Source: Gigaspora rosea (taxonomy: Eukaryota > Glomeromycota > Glomeromycetes > Diversisporales > Gigasporaceae). Taken from it: a stretch of DNA of 64,000 nucleotides. Positions 45,260-56,913 of this stretch are shown here, one piece after another. Where the stretch lies: assembly GCA_003550325.1 (NCBI GenBank), contig QKWP01000624.1:76679-140678 (forward strand). The letters are read 5' to 3'. Each line of letters begins with the position of its first letter. Within the stretch, counting starts at the first letter, position 1. Both the position numbers and the translations under genes were made by a program. Under the pieces are notes generated by a model. It was not told the origin of the DNA and ran no database searches. It saw only the letters and a list, made by a program, of their open reading frames with translations.

Positions 45260-48200
45260 TCAATATTTAATTTCAATATCGCCTTCAGCAGGTGCATCCA
45301 GATCCACATAAGATTTCACCTGACGAGGATCAGAACCCGCATTAAGATCACTTAATATACAAAATATATCATATTTAATTCTTTTTCTTAATACCATAAA
45401 TCACTTTAAAATTCATTCTAATGAAAACTTACTTAGGTCTAGATGATTGCCTTCTTGAGTCCGAACTTTGTCTGGAGTTGCGCTCTCGACTATCATCTCT
45501 TCCATCAAATCCAATCCTTGGAATTTGATCATGAGGGGTTCCAGCAGCAGCGCCCATAATAGGAAAACTGAAATTCATGAACGGAGGTGGTGGTGCATTA
45601 GTCATAACCGGGAATGGGTTAGGAGGAAGGGGGGTAACGCTTTGAGGAACAAGTGCAGCTGTAGGGTTAGGTGGAGTTGTAGGAAGAAGGTGATTTGGAT
45701 CGAGAACATAGTTGTTATAAAATTTCGCCTAAAGTTAATAATAAAAAATTATCATTAATATGCGTTATTCCAAATTAGTTCAACTTTGAAGATGTTTAAT
45801 AATAAATAATGACTCACGTCATTCGTCGTGGTCTCGACAGTAGCGTGGTGTTTGTAGTCAATGTGCTTCTTAACAAAATCTGCACCTTTAAACAGTTTAC
45901 TACATAGGTTGCATTTGAACTTACGGCCAGGTTCGACTTCAATAATATTTTCACTGTAAAAAGTTTCCAAAACTCTAAAAATTTGATTGAATCAGTTTAT
46001 CAAAGCTCTGTGTTGACTTTAAGTAATGAAATAACACGAAGTATAATACACACTGCTTAATATTTAGTCCGCCATGTTTCTCAACTTCATCTTCATATTT
46101 CGATGGTTCCGTCTTGTAATTAATTTTATGATCTAAAGTTTTCAACCATGTTGTAGCTATTCACAAATGGTATATGAATCAGAGTAGGTAAATAATTTCG
46201 ATTAGTTAAAATAAACAAAATAAAACATACCGTTAATTTGTTTTTCTTTTAGTGATTTTCCGACAGACTTCGCGTCATTACTTCCAGGTAAACTCCTCAG
46301 GTGACGACCTGGGCATTTTCTGTTAAGTTCCTCCACGGAATCCGACTCACAACCACAATAGTAACAAAAAAGATGTGTCCGGCGCAAGTACTCAATATGA
46401 ATATCCAATATTCTTTTAATCTAATCGTTATTTAAATTAGAATTATTATTTGAATGTATCTCATATTTTTACACTAAATTAAGATCTTACATTATCTATT
46501 TCCTCACGTCGACGACCATCGTCAATTAAGACGAGCCGTTGTTTGATAAGCTGACTTCCAGTCATTGTATTATCAACATCTTTATCAAGTTTCTCAGAAA
46601 GTTTCATGGCCATTGACGAATCTTTTTTCAATCTTTCAAGAGTATTAGCAGCGTCCGGAGTAGTTCGATTACGAACAGGTCCAGTTTGATTTTTATGACG
46701 AGCCAGGTAAAAAACAAATTCGTCAATCTAAAAAAGACCTACACGTGAGATTTTAATAAAAGAAAAAAGAACTACAAATTATTACCATATTTACCTTTTG
46801 TTCATTAAGTTTTTCATATGCTGCATCCATGTCAGACCCTTCTTCAAAAACAATCCAACCCAGACGATGAAATTTTTTTTGAGGATTAGGTTCAGACAAA
46901 GCAAGATATTTGAAACCAGGTATTTCTTTGCACATCTTTATATTAAAAGTAACCATAAATTAAATTGAAAAAATTGCGAGCGAATGAATATAAAATAAAC
47001 AAATTACACATACATCTTCTATTTTTTGCCTGGAAATGCTGGGTGATACACTCTTTATAAAAAGTCTATTAGCATCTTCATCCTGTTCGTTTTTGTCTAC
47101 AGCAGATTCTATTAAAAACAGATAAAAATTATTTGCGAATAATAATAATAAAATTATAATAAAATTTCACAAGCATTGTACTATGGGCATACCATCTGTC
47201 TTTGCCTCATCTTTATTTTCTTCAACGTCATTAACAATATTGTCTAAAAGACCTCTTTTCAAATCCGTGATAAATGCCTGATAATTTTTCTTTTTTAATT
47301 CCTTAGTTGCTGTAATCCTTGGCTCCATATACTTTGGATGATATTTTTCAAGAAACCATTCCTCCTTTTTATGGGCTTCAAAAAAGGTCTTCAATTGTTT
47401 AATGCCAAAAGCTTCTTTATAATCATTGTATCGTTTATGTAAATCATCATCGGTATATCTAGTTTTTGGATTTGACATCTGAAGAAATTCAGCATAATAT
47501 TTGAATGTCACTAAAAAATCAAGTTGATCAGGATCCTTCAACGGTTCTTGCCTAAATGATAACATTTTTATATATTAATTTGTGATATATATGCTTTATA
47601 TGTTTTTAGTTTATACAGTGTGGGACAGCATAAACCAACACCCCTCGCGCCAAATTTTGAAATAAATACTCAATTCTGATTGGCTAGTATAATAAAATCA
47701 ATTGTGATTGTCAACAATTACATGAGTTTCTTTTTGTTATATAATTTTCAATTTCATGGTAAACTTTAAATTGATATAACTTCTTAAAATTAAAATAGAA
47801 TAAAAATCTTTTCTAGCCAAATTGTAGCTTAGACTTAAAGCTACAAATTGGCTAAAAAATTTTTTTAAAATTTTTTTTTTTTTTAAGTTATATCAATTTT
47901 TGTAAAATACATATAAAAAGGTGTTGGTTTATGGTGTCATGCACTGTATAGCTTTGACAATTGAACTTTACCTTCCAGGACCTGTCCAATCCATCGTCAT
48001 GAGAGGTCCGCCAGGCGGTATAATCGGTGGAGCTGGTCCTACGTTAAATCCTTAATTATTTTTTAGCAATTGAAACTTAAACAGTTTTTGCCATATACAT
48101 TATGCAAGATAGTGAGTTAAAAAATAATATATGCTCACCAAGTGATAAACCGACCGGAAATCCATGCGGTGGAAATCGCATATCTCCTGGTCTGCCAACG

Positions 48201-48667
48201 TATCTTGGAGCAGGCGTATAACCATCCTTCTCATAATTAGGAATGTAATGGTCTCCTTCAAGTTGTTGTGGTCTCCTTGAATCAGGAGTTATAGATCGTC
48301 TTCTTTTAGAACGTCGATCTGAATAGCTCGACGCATCTAACCAATGCAAATTCATAAAAAAATGATATATTAATACCTTCAAAGGTTAAAAACGGTTTGA
48401 AATATTAAATATAAAAAAACGATTTATACCTCTATCCTCAGGAGATGAAATATTATTCTCTCTTTTAACACGCCTTTCATTATAAATTGATCGATCTCTG
48501 TCTCTGTCTCGGTCTCGGTCCCTATCTCGATCTCGATCTCGTTCGCGATCACGGTCACGAGTATCTCTACGATCAAGACTACTTCTACGTTCGCGCGTAA
48601 ATTTATCACGACTGTGATGAGTGCCTTCGTCATCAGAATGGTCCATTCGTCGTTGTTTAGAGCTCAT
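45260..48667 (-). CDS. ARS2/Serrate RNA effector protein
   Basis: ARS2 (SRRT; Pir2 in fission yeast) links the nuclear cap-binding complex to RNA processing and decay. Twelve exons by complement: 48667-48430, 48336-48139, 48038-47972, 47551-47193, 47108-47014, 46935-46795, 46727-46491, 46420-46231, 46156-46054, 45974-45818, 45728-45433, 45350-45260, about 723 aa, every join in frame. N-terminal: RS/RD-rich region with an Arg-Asp dipeptide run (about residues 38-60). Residues about 168-287 carry the ARS2 N-terminal domain (DQLDFLVTFKYYAEFL). Residues 305-366 give an RRM-like part (RLFIKSVSPSISRQKIED, FHRLGWIVFEEGSDM). The C2H2 zinc finger has C564, C567, H580, H585. A Pro-rich segment and the C-terminal DLDAP motif follow (YVDLDAPAEGDIEIKY). 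Intron 3 contains a TA-flanked MITE. Confidence 0.94.
47616..47946. mobile_element. Tc1/mariner-type MITE in ARS2 intron 3
   Basis: The ends CAGTGTGGGACAGCATAAAC and GTTTATGGTGTCATGCACTG are inverted and flanked by TA (47614-47615, 47947-47948). The ACCAACACC word continues the pairing to about 29 bp. The host intron (47552-47971) is 420 bp against about 60-120 bp for most others, so the insertion accounts for nearly all the extra length. The inner parts also pair (AGTTATATCAATTT against AAATTGATATAACT). Confidence 0.85.
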
Positions 48668-50970
48668 TTTAGCGTTGAGGTGTATGCAATAAGAGATTCG
48701 TGACTTCTATCGGTATAAAGACGCAAGGAGAATTTTTGTAGAACAGATAACGTTGTTCTACACAAAATTATAACGAATCCGTGTCAAAAAAAAGTGAAAA
48801 AATGGTAAGATTCTCATTGTTTGGCACTCTATGAGTTTCGTTTCTATCTTGAAGGTTGGTGATTTGATTAATGTTAAAGAAGGTTAAGGAAGGAAAGTTT
48901 ATATATATAGAAAAAAGTGTCTATGAAGAAGAACGTGAATATAATACGAGTTTCGTGTTTAATCAGTGTTTTAAACTAGAGTAGTTCATATAAAAGTTTT
49001 TTTCACAAGAGCAATATGACCAGCAAATTCAAACAAGTTTATGATGAGCAAAAAGTTTTTAGACAAGTACAGTTTCTTACTGAGATTATATTTGGATCTT
49101 AAGATTTTTTTCGATGGTTCATGAACATTTTGTGTATCAAACAAGCTAAGAATGCGGTTTTCTTATACAATTGTTTAGGTTTCCAAAGAAGGTATAAGTT
49201 TTTGATGAGAACGTAGATGGACTCACTCACCAGATGTATCTAAAGTCAAACAAGTCGACTCTTACTCTTTACAATAGTTTATTCTTCTTCACATGTAATA
49301 TACGTAGCCACCGAATCACTGAATCACCGAACCAATCATTTTGCGCAAACAACATACCAGATTTCATTATATCACATATATGTTACACGACATTCAAGCC
49401 GTGCGATGTGATACAGGACAATATCCAAATAAATTTAATTGACATTTGGACTATTGTCCCAGTGTTCCAAATAAAACTTGTCCTATAAAGTATATGCGAA
49501 CTTCTGCTTTTGAATCAGTGCATCTACATAGATAAAAATATGATTTTTGGATTCCCTTTAGCATGCTCGGGAAAACCTGTCATCGGACACAAATCAAATA
49601 GATCGAGTCCCAATATAAAATATAATTGAAAGCCCGATGCCAGGGTTTTCTCTTGATAGCACTCTTATTAGTATACTTCTTAAATATACTATAGATTAAT
49701 AAATTTGGGGATTGGACATTATAAATTTTTCTATTGGACATAACTTCGTCTATAAGAATTTTTTTATACATAACAAATAACGAGAATTCTAATCATTACT
49801 ATTTTTCCATTTGCTCTATGAATTTCTTTCCTTATTATTTGAATTCCGGAATAATTTCCTCTTTCACGCTGTATCAGTACAGAACAGTTCAAAGTACTCT
49901 GTGTAAAGTACCCTATTGATATTGTCGCGGTGGAATGCAAGATATATTCTATGCGAAAATCTTTTCATACTGATATATGAAAAATCGTTAAGTACAATGC
50001 CCGGATATTAATTGTAATTTAGTCAATTTAGTCGTAGGGTGCATTACACCCTGGGCACTTTGTTCAAAGTCTGAGGTTAATTACTTTCTCAAATTTCAAA
50101 TTCGTTCATCCTCAAATAGCGATAATGACGCAAACGGCTTGAGCCGAGCCGCGAGCCAAACGACCTTTTAACGGCTCTGCTACAATTTTACTAAAAATGA
50201 CTCGGTTCGAAATCTTGAAGCCGACCTAGTGTAGACAGATAGATCTTGATCATTGGCCAATAGTAATTCAAAACGGTCAATAAAAATTATTTTAGAACTG
50301 TTTATAAATTTTGGGACACGAAAAATTGTCGATGACCGAATCTACAAGTTGTTTGATGCTTGCTGACGTAGGTAACTTATTGATTCCAACTTGGATAACC
50401 TGTCGATAAAATTTTTCAGCTCAGAATTTATGAAAACAACTGCAGAATCGATAACCATACGTAAATATAATTCGAAATTCCGGGTCGGAACGATCAGAAT
50501 TGATAAATTTTGCCTAAAGTCTCTCAAATTTTTATTAATAAACGTACAAGTAAAACTGCCCAGAAGCCAATTTTGCTGCTATATACTGTAGTTGGTTATT
50601 ATTATTGTTTAATGGCTACCTAACTTCGGTGTATTCCAAATCTAAATTTGCTGAATTTTGACTGTGTGGCTAATGAAATTACGATAGAAATCCGCTTTTC
50701 GAAACCGCATCGAAGAATGGCTTAAATTAATTAGAGTAACGGCTCGGCTCGCTCGAGGTTTGTCGGGTATAAACTGCTCGTAGGACCGAAAGATCTGCTC
50801 AGTTTGGTTATCACGAATTGTGTAACCCTTAGAAATCCGATTAAGTGAACTATATTGTTTCCTTTCTTTGAATCTAAGTGCCAAATAAAGACATAAAGAA
50901 TCAAACTACGTACAGTACATACATAATTACTAACAGTCGCACGATTTGTCACATAAATTATAAATATACA
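48668..50970. other. Intergenic region upstream of ARS2
   Basis: No gene is recognised. ATGGTAAGATT at 48801 would fit a very short first exon of a divergent gene, but no convincing second exon follows. Several frames of 60-84 codons (for example 49234-49488) lack family signatures. The ATATATATAG/AGAACG composition is somewhat less AT-extreme than the repeat regions, which could indicate host unique sequence. Confidence 0.45.
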
Positions 50971-51560
50971 TATGTTGTACCCGGATTTGGAATTTGTCCC
51001 AATTCGGAATTGGGCCTAATCCCTAACCAGGGTTGTTGGTGGTAACTTACTGTGGTAACTTAACTTACCATGGTAAGTTACCAAAATTTTTTAGTGGTAA
51101 GTTACCGCCATGATAAATCATATGATAACCAACCAATCAAATTGTGAAAAATTTATAAACCCAAAAATTCTTTATCATTATTAAATTTTTAAATATATAG
51201 TACATAAATTTGTCAAAATTATACTATAAACTAATAAATATTTCAAAAAGATTAGTGGCTTTGAACTTTATATTCAAAGTGTTGTAGTTACACTTCTGGG
51301 TTCCAATTGCAAGATCGCTAGTTCAAGTTAGATCATCTATACAAGGTTTTCAAAGAAAAAGAAAGCTTAGTCATATTTCCCAAAATGTGCATTTGGTGCT
51401 AAATAAAGAAACAATAAATACTTCTAGTAGAATTCTAGTTGAATAAAGAATACTTCTGGTGGAATTTCAGTTGAATGGAAAAAATGATATAAAAGGCAAG
51501 TAGTACCAATCCAATAAAAGAAAAGAACCTTAAGCAAACTCAGAATAGCCCAGTTCTACA

Positions 51561-52017
51561 AGGACCCCAAAATATATATAAATAGATCATAGTTTGCTTA
51601 TTTTTAGTTTTTATGCAGATCTTTTCTATTTATAGGGGACGTCTAAAGCGGAGGCAAATCATGTGATCAACCGCCAATCAAATTATAGAATTTTGATGAT
51701 CGCTGGCAAAGTAAAACAAAAAATAAAAGCAAAAAACTAAAAAATACAAAAAACGGTAGTCTAAACCTACTTTGATGTATTAATCAAAAATGGCAGGAAG
51801 GCAATTTTGCTTATATATATCTATCTAAAACCTAATCTAACCCTAATATAGAACAACTCTAACCCTAAAGTTAATTAAAAAAATTATTAAATATGAGTTG
51901 TCTCTGCTTTAGACATCCCCTATTTACAGTAATTTTTGCTTATTTTTGAGGTTTTTTTGTAGAACTTTCTATTTTTGATAATTTTATAATTAACCTGATC
52001 TATCTATATAGGATCCT
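51561..52017. mobile_element. AGGACC-family MITE hosting another MITE
   Basis: The left end AGGACCCCAAAATATATATA pairs with right end TCTATCTATATAGGATCCT. Flanks GTTCTACA (51553-51560) and GTTCTATA (52018-52025) form an 8-bp duplication with one change. The interior TTGCTTATTTTTAGTTTTTATGCAGATCTTTTCT matches the copy at 7046-7223. The second half resumes after the nested element. Confidence 0.8.
51635..51920. mobile_element. MITE with GGGGAYGTCTAAAGC ends, nested
   Basis: The left end GGGGACGTCTAAAGCGGAGG pairs with right end TCTGCTTTAGACATCCCC. Flanks TATTTATA and TATTTACA are an 8-bp duplication with one change. The inner word GTAGTCTAAACCTACTTTGA is shared with 8841-9096. Confidence 0.78.
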
Positions 52018-52267
52018 GTTCTATACCTAAAATGAAAGAAGACTGAAACTTCAGAAAGGATAAATAGAAAAAAGTACTAAGCTAGTACTAAGCTACCCCC
52101 TTGGAACAAATAACCAAAAGACCAAACAGAAGCTGAAAACCTACAAACACTACTAGCAGACTAGATAACTACATAAAAGGTATTCAAGTAACTAAGTATA
52201 GAATTAGATAGTACAACTAGTCTAGTATTATTAGGGTTTCTTAAACTCAAATCAAATCAAATATTAG

Positions 52268-52941
52268 AGGGCCCCGGGCATCTCTCATATAGATCATAAC
52301 TGGATTTTGGCCAATTTTGATCTAATTTGCTGAAAACGACAAAACTATATTTACTTAAATAACTTCTGATCCAGTAATCAGAATTAAGGGTAGGATGAAC
52401 ATAGATCATTTTTATATGATCTACGTGGTATATTAGATTTTTATATAGTAAATAAAAAAATGCTTCTGATAAATTTTTTTAAGGTTTTGACCAAATTGTA
52501 TAAAATTTATATAATAGGTAGTTTTAAATAGTTTGTTTATAATAATGAAGTTTCGCAATATCTATTGCTTTAAAAAAATTAACTTTACATATAATTAAAT
52601 TTTTGTAGGACGCTATATGATTTTTGTAGGTTGTACAAAGAATTAATTGGTCAGATCATATGATGTTTGCATGTAAATTATATGATATCATATAAATTGG
52701 TTACACAAAGTTGATCTACAATCGATTATATGAAATTGGAAATTTGTACACCCTACCCTTAAATGAACTTTTTTGTTAGATGCATCTCACTGAGAGCTTC
52801 ATTTTTTAAAAAAAAAGCTCATTCAAATTGGACCACTGGATACTAAGATAATTGCCAAAACCTGTTTTTTTGCTTTTCAAATTTTGGGGTTTTTGCTGAA
52901 ACGCGTAATGTATGACCTCTGTACTAAATGACTGAGGTCCT
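52268..52941. mobile_element. AGGACC-family element hosting a TTAA MITE
   Basis: The start AGGGCCCCGGGCATCTCTCA and end GACTGAGGTCCT have a perfect 8-bp duplication AATATTAG (52260-52267, 52942-52949). Inside, TAACTGGATTTTGGCCAATT, CTAATTTGCTGAAAACGAC and AAACTTTT...GATCCAGTAATCAGAATT match the copies at 61585-61882 (opposite orientation) and 63787 onward. The copy is split at CAGAATT by the 52388-52758 element. Confidence 0.87.
52388..52758. mobile_element. TTAA-flanked MITE (piggyBac-like), copy 2
   Basis: TTAA at 52384-52387 and 52759-52762 flanks an element starting GGGTAGGATGAACATAGATC and ending TTTGTACACCCTACCC. The uninterrupted copy at 63787 reads CAGAATTGAATGAAC here, confirming an empty-site comparison. 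Same family as 5515-5897, inverted relative to it. Confidence 0.87.
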
Positions 52942-52959
52942 AATATTAGGCATATTTGA

Positions 52960-53215
52960 ATTTGATCAAATCAAATTTGTCTTAATTTGAATTTGATTTG
53001 AATTAAAAATTCTGTATTTGAATTTGATTTGATTTGAAATTTTTAAAATTTTATATATAAAATTTCAAATATTTTAAATATTTGCCAAATCAAATCAAAT
53101 ATTTATCAATTTGAATTTGATTTAATTTGAAAATTTTGTATTTGAATTTGATTTGAGATCAAATATTTAATTAAATTAAATCAAATTAAATCAAATTGCA
53201 GAACTTTAAGTATCA
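52960..53215. repeat. AAATCAAATTC-type hexamer-like low complexity
   Basis: Words TTTGAATTTGATTTGA and the complement CAAATCAAATTCAAAT dominate. The same vocabulary fills 54290-54560. Non-coding. Confidence 0.8.
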
Positions 53216-53334
53216 TAATAGAAAATTGTAAAAATGTAATAAGAAATATATAACCTTAATAAAAAAATCACTAACAGCAACTCTGGATAAAACCTCAAGG
53301 AAATTATAAAAAAATAATAATAATTAATATTACA

Positions 53335-53875
53335 GATTATCGTGAAGTCAGATTATCATAAAATCCACATAATCTTTTTATTATCAGATTTTTTTCTGAA
53401 ATTTCTGAAAATCATGTAAACAATCGATCTAATCGATTTACACTATGTAATTAATACAATCGCATAGAAACTATTGAGAGTTAATTCAATATATAACTAT
53501 ATGCTACATAAATTGTATTCTTGATATATATAGATAAAAGACCTTCTAACTATATCAAAAAAGCGACCCTAACCCTAATCCTAAACACGAGTCAAAATTT
53601 TTTTTTGTTAGTGGTTTTATAGATTCTATTTTGTCTCATGGTCAGGGTTAGGATTAGAGTTAGGGTCGCCTTTTTAATACAGTTAGAAGGTTTTTTATAT
53701 ATATTTCAAGAATGCAATTTATGTAGTATATAGTATACCAACTAGTTATAGCATTTGATTGTTTTGATTACGTAGTGTAGATCAATTAGATCGATGATTT
53801 TCAGAAATTTTAGTGATACGTGGATCACGTAGATTTCACAATAATCCGATTTCATGATAATTCGCGACAATTAAT
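53335..53875. mobile_element. Palindromic element with CCCTAACCCTAA core
   Basis: Arms are inverted around about 53612: GATTATCATAAAATCCACAT...AACAATCGATCTAATCGATT...GACCTTCTAACTATATC-AAAAAAGCGACCCTAACCCTAATCCTAA, then complements ending GATAATTCGCGACAAT. The telomere-like CCCTAACCCTAA is just part of the arms, not an array. Confidence 0.72.
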
Positions 53876-53997
53876 CTAAATAGTATATTTTTTTTGAATT
53901 AATAGAATTTATTTTTATGGATTTAAATATTTACAGATTTCAAAGTTATAATAGATATATATATATAAATAAATTAGCTAATAAATTGCTTTGAATT

Positions 53998-54158
53998 AGG
54001 GCGCTGAAATTTATTACCTAATATTCATTTACTATAGAGGCTTACCCCTACCCCAGGTAAGATCTATAAATAGAATTTAGCCAATCAAATTTAACTAAGA
54101 TAAGATTTTTCTTGACCTCCCACTCTCTAAAATATTATCTAATAAATGTTAGCGCTCT
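53998..54158. mobile_element. MITE with AGGGCGCTGA ends
   Basis: AGGGCGCTGAAATTTATTACCTAATATT pairs with AATATTATCTAATAAATGTTAGCGCTCT. Its layout (TTTACTATAGAGGCTTACCCC near the left, CTTGACCTCCCACTCTCTAAAAT near the right) is that of the 24934-25095 element, which makes it a diverged sibling. Confidence 0.68.
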
Positions 54159-54293
54159 TAATGAATACTTTAATAATTTTATTGTAATATACACCACCTA
54201 GTTGCTAGGGTTCTGCAAGTCAGCACCCTTAATGAATACTTTAATTTTATTGTAATATACACCACCTAGTTGCTAGGGTTCCGCAATTTGATT
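54157..54293. repeat. 72-bp tandem duplication
   Basis: CTTAATGAATACTTTAAT...CACCTAGTTGCTAGGGTTC(T/C)GCAA occurs twice in tandem (54157 and 54229 onward). The unit includes the first bases of the neighbouring hAT-like element, so duplication happened after, or together with, that insertion. Confidence 0.8.
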
Positions 54294-54559
54294 TGATCTT
54301 CAAATATTTAAATCAAATATTTGATCAAATTCAAATTCAAATTTGACTATATTTGATTTGATCAAATTCAAATATGGCCAAATTTGATTTGATTTGACAA
54401 ATATTTTATTTGATTTGAAAATTACTATTAAAAATTCAAATTCAAATCAAATTCAAATTCAAATATTTGAATCAAATCAAATTCAAATCAGAGTCAATTT
54501 GATTTGATCAAATTCAAATTGATCCAATATTTGATTTGATTTAAATTTGAGAAACCCTA
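54274..54559. mobile_element. hAT-like MITE filled with ATTTGATTTG words
   Basis: The left end TAGGGTTCCGCAATTTG pairs with right end AAATTTGAGAAACCCTA. Perfect 8-bp duplication CTAGTTGC (54266-54273, 54560-54567). The interior is almost only AAATCAAATTC-type words arranged as an imperfect palindrome. The ends match the element at 57184-57962 (TAGGGTT...CAA), whose interior is completely different (GGGCCGGG words). Confidence 0.85.
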
Positions 54560-54806
54560 CTAGTTGCATGGCAACAATGTTAATGCTTGTGTAACTTTAG
54601 AACAAATATTTTATTTGATTTGAAAATTACTATTAAAAATTCAAATTCAAATCAAATTCAAATTCAAATATTTGAATCAAATCAAATTCAAATCAGAGTC
54701 AATTTGATTTGATCAAATTCAAATTGATCCAATATTTGATTTGATTTAAATTTGAGAAACCCTACTAGTTGCATGGCAACAATGTTAATGCTTGTGTAAC
54801 TTTAGA
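54397..54806. repeat. 205-bp tandem duplication
   Basis: Positions 54397-54601 and 54602-54806 look identical. The unit covers the right part of the hAT-like element, its CTAGTTGC duplication, and 34 bp of flank (GCATGGCAACAATGTTAATG). It is recent, or kept identical. Confidence 0.88.
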
Positions 54807-55199
54807 ATAAACAACTCAAAAAAGGTATCAAATTGACCAAGTATAATAAAGTGAGGCTTTATTAAAATATTTGTGAGATAATTACATGAAAATAAGAAAT
54901 ATTCACTTTATATTAATATAACAATAAGCAAATATTAAAAATTTAAATTGTTGCACAAGAGTTAAAATTTTATTGGTTCCTAACTAATAATTTTAAATTT
55001 AAATAAGTTGCTAGTAACTTACTAGTAACTTACTTTTTTGGTAATTTACTAAAAAATTTTATAAATTATATACTTTAATTTTATAAACCTGGCCCTAACT
55101 TTAATCCTAAAATCACCTAAAGTCCTAATTCTGCTACAAAATTTTTATCTAGGGCCTGATTCTGAATCAGAACAGATTCCAAATTTGGGTACAATATAT

Positions 55200-56900
55200 A
55201 TATATTATTATCAGATTTGATTATTGTAAACTTACTTTTCAAATTTTTACAGAATAGGTTTACTTTGTGTTAAATTAAAATTTTATAAAATTTGCATAAT
55301 TCAACTATGTATTTTTACTAAAAATAAATATTTATTAAGTTTGAAGTATTAATTATATATAAAATTTTATGTAAAACAAGTTTATTTAGATGGCCAAATT
55401 GGAGTATCTTAGTAAAAATAAGTTGGCTATAAACTGTTTATCTAAAATTTAACTATTTTTAACTCTTAGTTAAAATTAGAAATTTAACAACCCTTTATTT
55501 TTATAGAATTTTTTATATAATAAATTATTTTTTAAAGGTTAGAATTAGAATATAGGTTATATTAAGTTAAAAATAAATTAATATATACAAAATTAATGCT
55601 AAAAACTTTTACTTAATAGCCTAAAGCTATTTTTTGTAATAAAATTTTGTGATATTGATAATTCTTTAAATTTTCAAAATCTCTATGAGATTCTGCAATT
55701 TGATTGGTAAATTGTAGAGTAATTAAATACCAAAAAGGCAAATTAACAATATTCATTTATCTATATCAGTTATCTAATTAGGAATATTATAGTCTAACAA
55801 GGACTACAATTTAAACTAATTTTTTGAACTGGTTTAAGCAGTTCTGGGTTTATAAATTATAATTAGTTTAAATAAGTCAGTTCTATTTTACATATCAGAT
55901 AAACAAATCAAAAACAAACAAAATGTACAGAAAGCATTATACAATAATACTTTATTTTTCAATATCAATATCAACATTTTAGTAATAAAAATAAATTAAT
56001 ATAAAAGTTTTATTTTATATTAAATATATTTAAGAATTCTTTAACCCAAAATTAGATTTCATATATAATTTTGTTGCTAAATTAAGTTAGATTTCAAATT
56101 AACAGATTTTTAGCAATTCAAACAAGAGTTTTTATCATTGTATATGCACCAATTTGCAAAATTAGACCTAAAAATTAGTTTACTAATCTGCAAAAAGTTG
56201 ATTGGATAAAATAAAAAAAATTTATATCAAATTATTTTCCTACTTAAAAAAAGCAACAAAATATAAGCCAATCTATTTTTCCAATCCAAAACCTATTTTT
56301 TACTTTTAAAAAATAGTAAAAATTAAATAAATATAGTAAAAAATGTATAATTATTTAATATAGAAATATAATTGGCCAGAGTGTAGCGACGGTCAATTAG
56401 TGTCTATACAAAGTGATACAAAAATTACTTTTCTGATGTGCTTCAATTGTAAAAATCTTGACAAATTTTACTTTTTTGATATACTTGCATATATATGATG
56501 TAAATACTATGTAAATCTTATCAGAAATGGTATTTGGAATGGCTGCACACGTGTCTATATTTGTGCTTTAATGTTACCAACATATGTATATTAACACGTT
56601 TGTATACATCAGATGATGAGTTCTGGACATATAATGATACTATATGCAGTACAATAGTATTTAAATATTTTGGCTCCGGCCCTACAATGCTATGCATTAG
56701 CCTAGTAAGTAAAAACTTATTATTTAAAGTATATAATCACTTGTGAAAATTTTATAATATGATATTTATTTAATTTAATACATTTATCACTAATTAATTT
56801 AATTAGCTATTTAAATTTATATAGAAATTTGAATAGTACTATATATTAAAAATTTTGCTTATAAAACCATCTTTGGGGTTATAATAAAAAAAATTTCTTG
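55200..56900. other. Intergenic AT-rich DNA, no gene seen
   Basis: About 80 percent AT by eye. The frame at 56534-56746 has no recognisable family. No strong inverted repeats. Confidence 0.45.
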
Positions 56901-56913
56901 CAATCCTCAATTT

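Larger units (their letters stand above)
50975..55194. mobile_element. Compound unit with TTGTACCC inverted ends
   Basis: The left end TTGTACCCGGATTTGGAATT...TCGGAATTGGGCCTAAT pairs with the reverse of the right end TTGTACCCAAATTTGGAATC...CAGAATCAGGCCCTAGA over about 45 bp. Inside the left end GGTAACTTACTGTGGTAACTT-type words are stacked. The 4.2-kb interior consists mainly of later insertions (51561-52017, 52268-52941, 53335-53875, 53998-54158, 54274-54559). Flanking 8-mers do not match, so a single element border is not proven. Confidence 0.5.

Noticed and set aside
48424-48633. Second minus-strand frame rich in Glu-Ile over ARS2 exon 1
   Set aside because: Alternative frame of the Arg-Asp repeat coding sequence.
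48801-48811. ATG|GTAAGA as a divergent first exon opposite ARS2
   Set aside because: No downstream exon of any recognisable protein could be joined.
53568-53660. Telomere-like CCCTAACCCTAA / TTAGGGTTAGG
   Set aside because: Only two or three units, present in both arms of an internal palindrome; no array, so no telomere or interstitial telomere is claimed.
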